Positions 8,477-16,108 of a stretch of 39,834 nucleotides of DNA are shown piece by piece. Under the pieces are notes generated by a model, which was given only the letters and a program-made list of their open reading frames with translations, had not been told where the DNA came from and ran no database searches. The stretch comes from Janibacter limosus NBRC 16128 (GTDB taxonomy: Bacteria; Actinomycetota; Actinomycetes; Actinomycetales; Dermatophilaceae). How positions within the stretch are numbered: position 1 is the stretch's first letter; the number at the start of each line of letters is the position of its first letter. The DNA is taken from NCBI RefSeq assembly GCF_001570985.1, contig NZ_BCSS01000033.1, positions 1-39,834 of the forward strand, given 5' to 3'. A program made the translations under genes and the position numbers.

Positions 8477-10380
8477 CGCGCGCCTCCCTCGGCCGGCACC
8501 TGCGCCGGGTTGTCACGATCGGGCGTTCCCTCGATGTCGAAGTTGCCGCGTCCCTTGTAGCGCACCTTGGCCTGACGCAGCGTGTTGACGTCGAAGCCGG
8601 ACCACGGGTGACCAGAAGCAAAGAACTTCCCGCGGGCCAGGATGGTGAGCATCGGGTGCGTGAAGAGCCAGAAGATCGCGAGGTCGATCAACGTGGTCAG
8701 TCCGAGGGTGAAGGCGAAGCCGCGCACGCCCGAGCTGGCCAGGACGTAGAGGATCACTGCGGCCAGGAAGTTGACACCGTCGGCGACGAGGATGGTGCCC
8801 TTGGCACGGGCCCAACCTGCTTCGACCGCAGCCCGGAGGTTGCGCCCTTCGCGCAGCTCGTCCCTGACTCTCTCGAAGTAGACGATGAAGCTGTCGGCGG
8901 TGACACCGATGGCGATGATCAGACCTGTCACGCCTGCCATGTCGAGGCGATAGTTGTACCCCCACGCCAACAAGGCGATGGCCAGGTAGGTGATCCCGAA
9001 GGCGATCACCATCGAGCCCACCACGACGATGGACAGGGCCCGGTACTGCACCATGGCGTAGCCGAAGACGATGAGCAGCCCGATGATGCCGGCGATGATG
9101 CCGTAGCGCAGCTGCTCGGAGCCGAGGGTCGGGCTGATCTCCTGACGCGTCTGCACGTCGAAGGACAGCGGCAGCGCGCCGAACTTCAGCGACTTGGCCA
9201 GGCTGCGGGCCTCCTCGATCGTGAATCCGGAGATGCTCGCCTGGCCGCTGGGGATGGCCTCGTTGAACCCGGGGTCGATGAGCACCTGCGAGTCCAGGAC
9301 GGCCGCCAGGGCGTTGTAGGAGCCGGGCGGGTTGGTCGGCGGCTGCAGGCCCGGCATCTGGACCATCTTCTTGGAGACGTCCCCGTACTCGCCGCGACCC
9401 TTGTTGGTGAGCGTCAGCGAGATCTCGGGCTCGTTGGTCTGCTGCCCCTGCGGACCGACCCGATAGCCGGCCTCGGCATTGGCGATCTCGGTGCCGGCGA
9501 CGACGACCGGGCCGAGGACGTACTTGATCGACCCGTCCTGCTTGCAGGCGACGATCGCCTCGCCCTCCTGCCCCGAGGGCTGCTCCTCCGGCGGCTTGGA
9601 GCAGTCGAGGTCCTGGAACTTCTTCCAGACCTTGGTGCTGATGTTGTTGGGGTCCATCGGACCCGTGGGCTTGCCGGAGGGCTTCCACGCCTGCTGCGCA
9701 GGGGGCTCGGTGGGAGCCGCGGAGGACTTCGTGGCAGAGGACTTCTTGTCCGCGCTCTGGCTGCTCTTGGGTGACGTGCTCGGCGTGGTCGGCTCGGCGG
9801 TGCGGGCGCGGTCCCGTGACGCAGAGGTCTCGCTGCGGCTGGCGCTCGGCTGGCTCGTGGTCGCTGACGACTTCTTCGGGTCGCTGGACTTCGCGCCGCT
9901 GGAGGAGGGGCTCGCCGATCCGGACGTGCTGGTGTCGGAGGGCGTCGGCTGCAGGAGCGCAGGGTCACCGATGTCGGTGGCCAGCACCGGGCGGAACTGC
10001 ATCTGCGAGGACGCCGCGATGGCGTCCTCCTGCTCCTTGGTCGGGGTGCCCGGCATGGCGACGACGATGTTGGAGTCCCCCTGCGTGGTCACCTCCGCGC
10101 CAGTGGTGCCCTGCGAGTCGATGCGCTGGACGATGATGTCGCGAGCCTCGGCCAGCTGCTGCTGGGAGACGCTTCCACCACCGGTCACCCGCGGCTCGAG
10201 GACGATCTGGGTACCACCCGCGAGGTCCAGTCCCAGACGCGGAGCCCAGGTGGCGTCCTTCTTGACGACCCCGAAGCCGAGCGCACCGGTGAGCACGATG
10301 ATCCCGGCAAAGAGCCAGACGAGGGTCCGCTTGGCGTGGTCCTTGCGTGCGGTGTCCTTGCTGCGTCGACGCTCAGCCAT
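8473..10380 (-). CDS. secD: Protein translocase subunit SecD
   Basis: The large SecDF subunit, 635 residues. An N-terminal membrane helix (about 19-39) is followed by GLDLAGGTQIVLEP, the D1 signature, and a large extracytoplasmic P1 domain. Five C-terminal membrane helices follow, with the conserved GVTADSFIVYFERVRDE segment. P1 is interrupted at about residues 145-233 by a Ser/Thr/Lys/Pro-rich low-complexity stretch. I chose ATG 10380 because AGGA stands just upstream and it lies against the yajC stop (10382-10384); a GTG at 10395 would add five residues but has a poorer ribosome site. Confidence 0.95.
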   Translation of the reverse strand: MAERRRSKDTARKDHAKRTLVWLFAGIIVLTGALGFGVVKKDATWAPRLGLDLAGGTQIVLEPRVTGGGSVSQQQLAEARDIIVQRIDSQGTTGAEVTTQGDSNIVVAMPGTPTKEQEDAIAASSQMQFRPVLATDIGDPALLQPTPSDTSTSGSASPSSSGAKSSDPKKSSATTSQPSASRSETSASRDRARTAEPTTPSTSPKSSQSADKKSSATKSSAAPTEPPAQQAWKPSGKPTGPMDPNNISTKVWKKFQDLDCSKPPEEQPSGQEGEAIVACKQDGSIKYVLGPVVVAGTEIANAEAGYRVGPQGQQTNEPEISLTLTNKGRGEYGDVSKKMVQMPGLQPPTNPPGSYNALAAVLDSQVLIDPGFNEAIPSGQASISGFTIEEARSLAKSLKFGALPLSFDVQTRQEISPTLGSEQLRYGIIAGIIGLLIVFGYAMVQYRALSIVVVGSMVIAFGITYLAIALLAWGYNYRLDMAGVTGLIIAIGVTADSFIVYFERVRDELREGRNLRAAVEAGWARAKGTILVADGVNFLAAVILYVLASSGVRGFAFTLGLTTLIDLAIFWLFTHPMLTILARGKFFASGHPWSGFDVNTLRQAKVRYKGRGNFDIEGTPDRDNPAQVPAEGGAR

Positions 10381-10381
10381 C

Positions 10382-10687
10382 TCAGTCCTGTCCACCCTGC
10401 TCGGTGGTGGGTCCAGCGCTGGGCGTCTCGGCCTTCATGCCGATGGCTCGGCGGTCCATGGTGAGGACGGTGCCCGGCGCCACCTCGACACGCGCCCTTT
10501 CGTCCTGGAGCTCGACGATCCGTCCGAGGATCCCGGAGGTCGTGAAGACCTCGTCCCCCACCTGCAGCGAGGCGGTGAACTCGGCCATCGTGCGCTGCCG
10601 GCGTCGTGCGGACCACAGCATGAAGCCGATGAGCACGAGCGGGAGGACGAGCAAGAGCAGGCTGGCAGTCGGCGAGCCTTCAGTCAT
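10382..10687 (-). CDS. yajC: Preprotein translocase subunit YajC
   Basis: A 101-residue single-pass membrane protein that associates with SecDF. The N-terminal helix (about residues 8-24, TASLLLLVLPLVLIGFMLW) is followed by RRRQRTMAEFTASLQVGDEVFT and a TSGILGRIVEL core, the YajC signature. The frame extends upstream to 10759, but MTEGSPTAS at 10687 is the natural start and leaves a leader of roughly 70 bases from the predicted promoter. It heads the yajC-secD-secF-apt(-relA) operon. Confidence 0.92.
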   Translation of the reverse strand: MTEGSPTASLLLLVLPLVLIGFMLWSARRRQRTMAEFTASLQVGDEVFTTSGILGRIVELQDERARVEVAPGTVLTMDRRAIGMKAETPSAGPTTEQGGQD

Positions 10688-10737
10688 GGGTGCGGACTTC
10701 CTGGGTCGGGGCTGGTCGGTCGCGAAGACGTCGCAGT

Positions 10738-10757
10738 GGCTCGGGTGGACCCGAGCC
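10738..10757. repeat. Palindrome in the yajC leader (9-2-9)
   Basis: GGCTCGGGT, two bases GG, then ACCCGAGCC is perfectly self-complementary. It lies just downstream of the predicted yajC transcription start, so it is either the first structure in the mRNA or a protein-binding site. It has the same 9-2-9 design as the element at 10778-10797. Confidence 0.7.
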
Positions 10758-10765
10758 AAGGGTCG

Positions 10766-10795
10766 AGTCTAGGTCAGCGTTGGTGACCTCACCAA
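10766..10795 (-). promoter_or_regulatory. Predicted yajC-secDF promoter
   Basis: On the minus strand: -35 TTGGTG (complement of 10790-10795), an 18-base spacer, -10 TAGACT (complement of 10766-10771). Transcription would start near 10759. Confidence 0.55.
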
Positions 10796-10797
10796 CG
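10778..10797. promoter_or_regulatory. Operator-like palindrome over the yajC -35/spacer
   Basis: CGTTGGTGA and TCACCAACG flank a CC centre, a perfect 9-2-9 dyad. It covers the proposed -35 and most of the spacer of the yajC promoter, the place where a repressor or activator would bind. No known regulator consensus is recognised. Confidence 0.55.
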
Positions 10798-10828
10798 GAC
10801 ACGGCGGCCCGAAGGTTTCGCTTGTGCA

Positions 10829-11950
10829 TCAGCCGAATCGGCCGCCGTCTGATCGTTCGGCAAGGGGAAGGGGTGTCTGCTCCCCTGCTGGCGGGGTGAG
10901 CCCCAGGTGCTCCCAGGCCAAGGGGGTCGCGATCCGACCCCGGGGGCTGCGCACGAGGTACCCCTGTCGCACGAGGTAGGGCTCAGCCACCGTCTCGACC
11001 GTGTCGGTCTCCTCACCGACGGCCACGGCCAGGGTCGACAGGCCCACCGGGCCGCCGCCGAAGCGACGACAGATGGCCTCCAGGACGGCTCGGTCGAGCC
11101 GGTCCAGGCCTGCGTCGTCGACGTCGAAGAGGCTCAGCGCGGCACGGGCAGCGGCCAGGTCGACCTCGCCGGAGCCGTGTACCTGCGCCCAGTCGCGGAC
11201 CCGCCGCAGCAGGCGGTTGGCGATGCGCGGAGTGCCTCGTGAGCGCAGCGCGATCTCCGCCAGGGCGTCCTCCTCCGCCGGAACGCTGAGCAGCCGGGCG
11301 CTGCGCTGCAGGATGCGTTCGAGGTCGGCGACCTCGTAGAAGTCGAGGTGGCCGGTGAACCCGAAGCGGTCACGCAGGGGCGCCGGCAGCAGGCCTGCTC
11401 GGGTCGTGGCACCCACGACGGTGAAGGGGGGAAGCGTCAGCGGGATCGCGGTGGCACCGGGCCCCTTGCCCACCACGACGTCGACCCGGAAGTCCTCCAT
11501 CGCCAGGTAGAGCATCTCCTCAGCGGGTCGCGACATCCGGTGGATCTCGTCCAGGAAGAGCACCTCGCCCTCGACGAGCGAGGAGAGGATCGAGGCCAGG
11601 TCGCCGGCGTGCTGGATCGCCGGGCCCGAGGTGACGCGGATGGGCTGCTCGAGCTCGGCAGCGACGATCATCGCCAAGGTCGTCTTGCCCAGGCCGGGTG
11701 GACCGGAGAGCAGGACATGGTCTGGTGGCGCCCCACGGCGGCGGGCGGCCTCGAGGACGAGCCCCAGCTGGTCGCGCACCTTGGGCTGACCGGGAAACTC
11801 CGAGAGTCGCCGGGGTCGCAGCGCCGCCTCGACGGTCCCGTCGTCGTCGATCCCGCCGGCATCGACGATGCGGGCGGTCGCGTCGTAGGAGCCGTCCCCC
11901 TCGCGGGGGTCCTCGTCCGCGACGCGGATCTCGGAACTGAAGCCGCTCAT
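10829..11950 (-). CDS. ruvB: Holliday junction branch-migration helicase RuvB
   Basis: The AAA+ motor that drives branch migration of Holliday junctions together with RuvA. The 373 residues include Walker [10 protein letters not shown] (83-91), Walker B LFLDEIHR and the sensor region [19 protein letters not shown]. The C-terminal winged helix contains [12 protein letters not shown]. The N-terminal 40 residues before LRPRRLSEF are acidic and longer than in many homologues. The frame opens much further upstream, but ATG 11950 overlaps the ruvA stop in ATGA and starts the conserved protein. It is the last gene of ruvC-ruvA-ruvB. Confidence 0.97.
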   Translation of the reverse strand: MSGFSSEIRVADEDPREGDGSYDATARIVDAGGIDDDGTVEAALRPRRLSEFPGQPKVRDQLGLVLEAARRRGAPPDHVLLSGPPGLGKTTLAMIVAAELEQPIRVTSGPAIQHAGDLASILSSLVEGEVLFLDEIHRMSRPAEEMLYLAMEDFRVDVVVGKGPGATAIPLTLPPFTVVGATTRAGLLPAPLRDRFGFTGHLDFYEVADLERILQRSARLLSVPAEEDALAEIALRSRGTPRIANRLLRRVRDWAQVHGSGEVDLAAARAALSLFDVDDAGLDRLDRAVLEAICRRFGGGPVGLSTLAVAVGEETDTVETVAEPYLVRQGYLVRSPRGRIATPLAWEHLGLTPPAGEQTPLPLAERSDGGRFG

Positions 11951-12540
11951 CGGGCCAGCACCTGCAGGGCGGCACGCAGAGCGCTCGAGACATCTTCGCC
12001 ACCGTGCTCGTCGGCGATCTTGGCGACGGCGTCGGCCGACTGCTTCGCGGAGTAGCCCAGCCCCACGAGGGCCTCGGCCACCTGGTCCTGCCACGGCCCC
12101 GCCGCCACCGCAGGGCCAGCAGCGGCTCCCGCGCCCGGGACCTGCGGCAGCTTGTCCCGGAGCTCCAGGGTGATCCGCTCGGCGCCCTTCTTACCGATGC
12201 CGGGCACCTTGGTCAGCGTCGCGATGTCGGCTCCGGCAACGGCTGAGGCCAGCTCCTCGGGGCTCAGGACCGACAGGATGGCCAGAGCGACCCGCGGCCC
12301 GACCCCGCTGACGGTCTGCACCAGCTCGAAGGTGTCGCGCTCCCCCGGTGCCGCAAACCCGTAGAGGGTCATGGAGTCCTCACGCACGACCATGCTCGTG
12401 GCGAGCTCGACCCGAGCGCCGGTACGGCATCCGGCTGCCACGGCCGGTGGTGTGTGCACGAGCAGACCCACCCCGTGCACATCGACGACGACACGGTCCA
12501 GCCCGACGTGCTGAGCGGTGCCGCTCACCGCGGCGATCAT
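11947..12540 (-). CDS. ruvA: Holliday junction DNA-binding protein RuvA
   Basis: A 197-residue protein that binds four-way junctions as a tetramer and loads RuvB. Visible are the N-terminal OB domain ([13 protein letters not shown] onward), two helix-hairpin-helix segments ([14 protein letters not shown] and [16 protein letters not shown]), an Ala/Gly/Pro linker and the C-terminal RuvB-contacting domain ([13 protein letters not shown]). The ATG overlaps the ruvC stop in ATGA. Confidence 0.97.
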   Translation of the reverse strand: MIAAVSGTAQHVGLDRVVVDVHGVGLLVHTPPAVAAGCRTGARVELATSMVVREDSMTLYGFAAPGERDTFELVQTVSGVGPRVALAILSVLSPEELASAVAGADIATLTKVPGIGKKGAERITLELRDKLPQVPGAGAAAGPAVAAGPWQDQVAEALVGLGYSAKQSADAVAKIADEHGGEDVSSALRAALQVLAR

Positions 12541-13073
12541 GCTCCGGCCACCGATCGCAGGCGCGCTCGCTCGCTGGCGGCCGCGAGGTCGCGGCGAGCA
12601 GAGCCGGCGCCACGCCACTGGTGACAGATGGCCAGGGCGAGTGCGTCGGCCGCGTCGGCCGGCTTGGGAGGCTCCGAGAGGGAGAGGATGCGCGTGACCA
12701 TGGTGGTGATCTGGGCCTTGTCTGCTCGGCCGGAGCCGGAGACGGCTGCCTTGACCTCGGTGGGGGTGTGCAGGGTGACGGGCAGGCCGCGCCGGGCTCC
12801 GGCCACGAGCACCAGTCCACTGACCTGCGCGGTCGTCATGACGGTGGGGACGTGCTCGGCGGCGTAGACGCGCTCCAGTGCGATGGCATCTGGGGAAAAT
12901 CGGTCGAGCCAGGCGTCGAGCTCGTCCTGGATGTAGACCAGACGGTCGCCGGGGTCTCGATCGGCCGACGTCCGCACGACGCCGACAGCGACCATGCGAA
13001 GGGCGCGGGCTTCACCCTCGACGACACCGAGACCGCACCGGGTCAGCCCGGGGTCCACGCCCAGCACTCGCAC
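12537..13073 (-). CDS. ruvC: Crossover junction endodeoxyribonuclease RuvC
   Basis: The resolvase that cuts Holliday junctions. Its 178 residues keep the four catalytic acids: D7 in [10 protein letters not shown]67 in ALERV, and D140 and D143 in ADAADALAL. The GTG at 13073 gives the conserved VRVLGVDPG start and has a strong ribosome site (GGGAGGGG) about five bases upstream. This leading gene therefore has a real leader. A LexA box lies 24-39 bases upstream, so ruvCAB should be induced by DNA damage. The C-terminus is extended and basic ([14 protein letters not shown]). Confidence 0.96.
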   Translation of the reverse strand: MRVLGVDPGLTRCGLGVVEGEARALRMVAVGVVRTSADRDPGDRLVYIQDELDAWLDRFSPDAIALERVYAAEHVPTVMTTAQVSGLVLVAGARRGLPVTLHTPTEVKAAVSGSGRADKAQITTMVTRILSLSEPPKPADAADALALAICHQWRGAGSARRDLAAASERARLRSVAGA

Positions 13074-13096
13074 GTGCGCCCCTCCCGAACCTCGAC

Positions 13097-13112
13097 TCGA
13101 ACACCTGTTCTG
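13097..13112 (-). promoter_or_regulatory. LexA (SOS) box of ruvCAB
   Basis: TCGAACACCTGTTC at 13097-13110 matches the actinobacterial SOS consensus TCGAACRNNTGTTCGA except at the last two bases (TG at 13111-13112 instead of GA). A -10 TAGCCT (minus strand, 13117-13122) places transcription start inside the box, so LexA binding should block initiation. Flanking CCTCGAC (13090-13096) and GTCGAGG (13113-13119) extend the symmetry. Confidence 0.85.
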
Positions 13113-13123
13113 GTCGAGGCTAC

Positions 13124-13154
13124 GTGTCGGCGGCGCTCGGGGCGCCGCCGACAC
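13124..13154. terminator. Stem-loop after yebC
   Basis: GTGTCGGCGGCGC (13124-13136) and GCGCCGCCGACAC (13142-13154) form a perfect 13-bp stem with a 5-base loop, starting 7 bases beyond the yebC stop. There is no T-tract, as is usual in actinobacteria. It insulates the SOS-regulated ruv promoter from yebC. Confidence 0.75.
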
Positions 13155-13160
13155 GCCGGG

Positions 13161-13922
13161 TCACTCGTCCTCGGCCTCGAGCTGGGCCATGACCTCGTCG
13201 GAGATGTCTCCGTTGGAGAAGACGTCCTGGACGTCGTCGCTGTCCTCGAGGGCGTCGACGACACGCATCAGCTTCTTGGCGCCGTCGGCGTCGAGGGGCA
13301 CCTGCATGCTCGGCAGGAAGGAGGCCTCGGCGGAGTCGTAGTCGACGCCCGCCTCCTGCAGCGCGGTGCGCACGGCGACGAAGTCCGTTGCCTCCGAGAC
13401 GATCTGCCAGGACTCTCCGAAGTCGTTGATCTCCTCGGCACCGGCCTCGAGCACGATCTCCAGGAGCTCGTCCTCGCCCTTCTCCGCCTTGGGCACCATG
13501 ACGACGCCCTTGCGGTTGAAGAGGTAGGCCACCGAGTTGGGGTCGGCGAGGCTGCCGCCGTTGCGGGACAACGCGGTCCGCACCTCGGTGGCTGCGCGGT
13601 TCTTGTTGTCGGTGAGGCACTCGATGAGGATCGCCACACCACCGGGGGCGTAGCCCTCGTAGGTGATGTTCTCCCAGTTGGAGCCGCCCGCCTCGGCACC
13701 GGAGCCGCGCTTGATCGCACGGTCGATGTTGTCGTTGGGGACCGAGTTCTTCTTCGCCTTCTGGACGGCGTCGTAGAGGGTCGGGTTGCCGGAGAGGTCC
13801 CCGCCGCCCGTGCGGGCCGCGACCTCGATGTACTTGATCAGCTTGGCGAAGAGCTTGCCGCGCTTGGCGTCGATCGCCGCCTTCTTGTGCTTTGTGGTTG
13901 CCCATTTGGAGTGGCCGGACAC
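13161..13922 (-). CDS. yebC: YebC/PmpR/TACO1-family protein
   Basis: A 253-residue YebC-family protein, described in different lineages as a transcriptional regulator and as a ribosome-associated factor that helps translate difficult proline runs. The family start ([21 protein letters not shown]), [21 protein letters not shown] and [16 protein letters not shown] segments are clear. GTG 13922 follows GAGGAG at six bases, which fixes the start; the longer frame upstream overlaps pdxT and is rejected. A -10 TAGGAT at 13964-13969 would give a leader of about 35 bases. Confidence 0.96.
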   Translation of the reverse strand: MSGHSKWATTKHKKAAIDAKRGKLFAKLIKYIEVAARTGGGDLSGNPTLYDAVQKAKKNSVPNDNIDRAIKRGSGAEAGGSNWENITYEGYAPGGVAILIECLTDNKNRAATEVRTALSRNGGSLADPNSVAYLFNRKGVVMVPKAEKGEDELLEIVLEAGAEEINDFGESWQIVSEATDFVAVRTALQEAGVDYDSAEASFLPSMQVPLDADGAKKLMRVVDALEDSDDVQDVFSNGDISDEVMAQLEAEDE

Positions 13923-13963
13923 GTAGGTCTCCTCGGTGTGGCTGGCAGGTGGTCCGAAAATCG

Positions 13964-13969
13964 ATCCTA
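13964..13969 (-). promoter_or_regulatory. -10 element TAGGAT of yebC, overlapping the pdxT stop codon
   Basis: On the minus strand the pdxT stop TAG (13967-13969) is the first half of TAGGAT. Unlike relA, trmH and serB, yebC then has a leader with a Shine-Dalgarno site. Confidence 0.45.
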
Positions 13970-14581
13970 CGCGCTCGCCGTCCGCACCATGTCGACAAAG
14001 AGCCGGTGCACGCGGTGGTCGCCGGTCACCTCGGGGTGAAAGCTCGTGGCGAGCAGGTGTCCCTGGCGCACGACGACCGGGTGGGACTCCCCCTTCGTCT
14101 CGACGCTCGCGAGGATCTCGACCTCCGGTCCGCAGTCCTCGACCCAAGGGGCCCGGATGAAGACCGCCCGCACCCGGCCACCCGCGACACCGGACACCTC
14201 GAGGTCGGTCTCGTAGGAGTCGACCTGCCGGCCAAAGGCATTGCGCCGCACCGTGATGTCCAACCCGCCCAGGGTCTCCTGATCACGGTGTCCGTCGAGG
14301 ATGCGGTCCGCGAGCAGGATCATGCCGGCGCAGCTGCCGTAGACCGGCATGCCGTCTGCGATCCGGGAGCGAAGAGGGTCGCGCAGCCCGAAGATCCGCG
14401 TCAGCTTGTCGATGGTCGTCGACTCGCCACCGGGGATGACGAGGGCTGCCACGGCGTCCAGCTCCTCCGGTCGACGGACGGCGAGCGTGCTCGCCCCCGA
14501 CTCCTCGAGGGCTGCGCGGTGCTCGCGGACATCACCCTGGACCGCCAGGACTCCGATGACGGGCCGGGAGAGATCACTCAT
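13967..14581 (-). CDS. pdxT: Pyridoxal 5'-phosphate synthase glutaminase subunit PdxT
   Basis: This class I glutaminase supplies ammonia to PdxS for de novo PLP synthesis. The 204 residues contain the catalytic triad: C84 in YGSCAGM, then H182 and E184 in [17 protein letters not shown] and PGGESTT are also family signatures. The start is ATG 14581, seven bases after a TAGATT -10, so the gene probably has its own leaderless transcript rather than being driven from pdxS. pdxS lies 500 bases upstream, separated by an opposite-strand gene and a terminator. Confidence 0.96.
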   Translation of the reverse strand: MSDLSRPVIGVLAVQGDVREHRAALEESGASTLAVRRPEELDAVAALVIPGGESTTIDKLTRIFGLRDPLRSRIADGMPVYGSCAGMILLADRILDGHRDQETLGGLDITVRRNAFGRQVDSYETDLEVSGVAGGRVRAVFIRAPWVEDCGPEVEILASVETKGESHPVVVRQGHLLATSFHPEVTGDHRVHRLFVDMVRTASA

Positions 14582-14588
14582 GCGACGG

Positions 14589-14594
14589 AATCTA
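14589..14594 (-). promoter_or_regulatory. -10 element TAGATT of pdxT
   Basis: Minus strand TAGATT, seven bases, ATG at 14581; predicts a leaderless mRNA. Confidence 0.6.
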
Positions 14595-14727
14595 GTCCGC
14601 GTCGTGTCGGGCACCGCACGCGCCCCGGGACACATCTTTGGTGGCCCGCCGACGCTGTGCCGGTTTCGGCGGCTCGAGGTGGGGTATCCCGCCGACGCAC
14701 CAAGGAGACCAACCACAGGAGGTTGTC

Positions 14728-15021
14728 ATGAACAAGATCTCGATGCTTGTGGCCGGAGCTGCTGGCTATGTGCTCGGCACCCGGGCAGGACGCGATCAGT
14801 ACGACAAGATGGCGTCGCAGGCACGCAGGGTGTGGCGTGACCCCAAGGTCCAGCGCAAGGCCAGTCAGGCCCAGGCGGCAGCGGGCGATCTCGGCCAGAA
14901 GGCTGGCGACAAGATCACCACCAAGGTCAAGGAGCACACCGGCGACTCGTCCACCGATGCGCCGAACAACTCCACCTCGGGCGCCACGCCGGGGCTCGGG
15001 ACGCCTCCTGCGACGCCGTGA
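14728..15021 (+). CDS. Small YtxH-like protein
   Basis: A 97-residue protein with a short hydrophobic N-terminus (SMLVAGAAGYVLGTRAGRDQY, broken here as SMLVAGAAGYVLG then TRAGRDQY), a basic amphipathic middle (RRVWRDPKVQRKASQAQ) and a Ser/Thr/Pro tail. The Gly-rich helix followed by a charged coiled region resembles YtxH-type envelope or stress proteins; the function is unknown. AGGAGG at 14717-14722, five bases before the ATG, is among the best ribosome sites in the window. It points against its neighbours pdxT and pdxS and ends at a strong stem-loop. Confidence 0.8.
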   Translation: MNKISMLVAGAAGYVLGTRAGRDQYDKMASQARRVWRDPKVQRKASQAQAAAGDLGQKAGDKITTKVKEHTGDSSTDAPNNSTSGATPGLGTPPATP

Positions 15022-15035
15022 TCTCGACTGACAGC

Positions 15036-15066
15036 AGGACGCCCCGGCGAAGGGCCGGGGCGTCCT
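15036..15066. terminator. Bidirectional stem-loop between the YtxH-like gene and pdxS
   Basis: AGGACGCCCCGGC (15036-15048) and GCCGGGGCGTCCT (15054-15066) form a perfect 13-bp stem around GAAGG. It serves both converging genes. Confidence 0.85.
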
Positions 15067-15084
15067 GATCGTGCACGGCAGGGT

Positions 15085-15978
15085 TTACCAGCCGCGCTCG
15101 GCCAGACGGTGCGGCTCGGGGATCTCGTCGACGTTGATGCCGACCATGGCCTCGCCCAGCCCGCGGGAGATCGTGGCCAAGGCGTCCGGGTCGTCAAAGA
15201 AGGTGGTCGCCTTGACGATGGCCTCGGCGCGCTCGACGGGGTTGCCGGACTTGAAGATGCCGGAGCCGACGAAGACGCCCTCGGCTCCCAGCTGCATCAT
15301 CATCGCGGCGTCCGCGGGGGTGGCGATGCCACCGGCGGTGAAGAGCACGACGGGCAGCTTGCCGTTGGCAGCGACCTCCTTGACCAGCTCATACGGAGCC
15401 TGCAGCTCCTTGGCCGCGACATAGAGCTCGTCCTCGGCCATCGTGCTCAGGCGGCGGATCTGCTGGCGGATCTGGCGCATGTGGGTCGTCGCGTTGGAGA
15501 CATCACCGGTGCCGGCCTCCCCCTTGCTGCGGATCATGGCCGCGCCCTCGGTGATCCGACGCAGCGCCTCGCCCAGATTGGTCGCACCGCAGACGAAGGG
15601 GACGGTGTAGTTCCACTTGTCGATGTGGTTGGCGTAGTCGGCCGGGGTGAGGACCTCGGACTCGTCGATGTAGTCGACGCCGAGCGACTGCAGGATCTGC
15701 GCCTCGACGAAGTGGCCGATGCGAGCCTTGGCCATGACCGGGATGGAGACGGCCTCGATGATGCCGTCGATCATGTCGGGGTCGCTCATCCGGGAGACGC
15801 CACCCTGGGCGCGGATGTCGGCTGGGACGCGCTCGAGAGCCATGACGGCGACGGCACCGGCATCCTCGGCGATCTTCGCCTGGTCCGGCGTGACGACGTC
15901 CATGATGACGCCACCCTTGAGCATCTCGGCCATGCCGCGCTTGACCCGCGCAGTCCCGGTCGTCGTGTCGCTACCCAT
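15085..15978 (-). CDS. pdxS: Pyridoxal 5'-phosphate synthase lyase subunit PdxS
   Basis: The synthase subunit that builds PLP from ribose 5-phosphate, glyceraldehyde 3-phosphate and ammonia from PdxT. The 297 residues include D27 (VIMDVV), the Schiff-base lysine K84 in VMAKARIGH and the second lysine K152 in [12 protein letters not shown] 15978 follows GGGAGAAG by three bases, and the protein then starts [15 protein letters not shown]. The stop is TAA, the only one noted in the window. A PtsJ/PdxR-type regulator is transcribed divergently and probably controls it. A -10 candidate TAGTTT lies at 16038-16043 (minus strand). Confidence 0.97.
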   Translation of the reverse strand: MGSDTTTGTARVKRGMAEMLKGGVIMDVVTPDQAKIAEDAGAVAVMALERVPADIRAQGGVSRMSDPDMIDGIIEAVSIPVMAKARIGHFVEAQILQSLGVDYIDESEVLTPADYANHIDKWNYTVPFVCGATNLGEALRRITEGAAMIRSKGEAGTGDVSNATTHMRQIRQQIRRLSTMAEDELYVAAKELQAPYELVKEVAANGKLPVVLFTAGGIATPADAAMMMQLGAEGVFVGSGIFKSGNPVERAEAIVKATTFFDDPDALATISRGLGEAMVGINVDEIPEPHRLAERGW

Positions 15979-16022
15979 GGTCTTCTCCCTCGTCCGTGGC
16001 CTCGGCACACCCGGGGCCAATG

Positions 16023-16060
16023 TTTGATCTAGGCCAGAAACTAGCACGGCACAGGTCAAA
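16023..16060. promoter_or_regulatory. Candidate operator between pdxS and the MocR regulator
   Basis: TTTGATC (16023-16029) and GGTCAAA (16054-16060) form an inverted repeat with one mismatch. Between them are two CTAG tetramers 12 bases apart (16029-16032 and 16041-16044), notable because CTAG is rare in such DNA. The elements overlap the proposed pdxS -10. No match to a specific PdxR consensus is claimed. Confidence 0.4.
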
Positions 16061-16095
16061 GCCGTCCCCACTGCTCACGTGAGGAGGACCCCACC

Positions 16096-16101
16096 TAGAC
16101 T
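16096..16101 (+). promoter_or_regulatory. -10 element TAGACT of the MocR regulator
   Basis: TAGACT, seven bases, GTG at 16109. This leaderless spacing fixes the start downstream of the first possible codon at 16079. Confidence 0.6.
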
Positions 16102-16108
16102 CCGGGGC

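Noticed and set aside
11951-12094. 48-residue N-terminal extension of ruvB
   Set aside because: The extension overlaps ruvA, is Arg/Gly-rich and unrelated to RuvB; the ATGA junction at 11947-11950 gives the conserved start.
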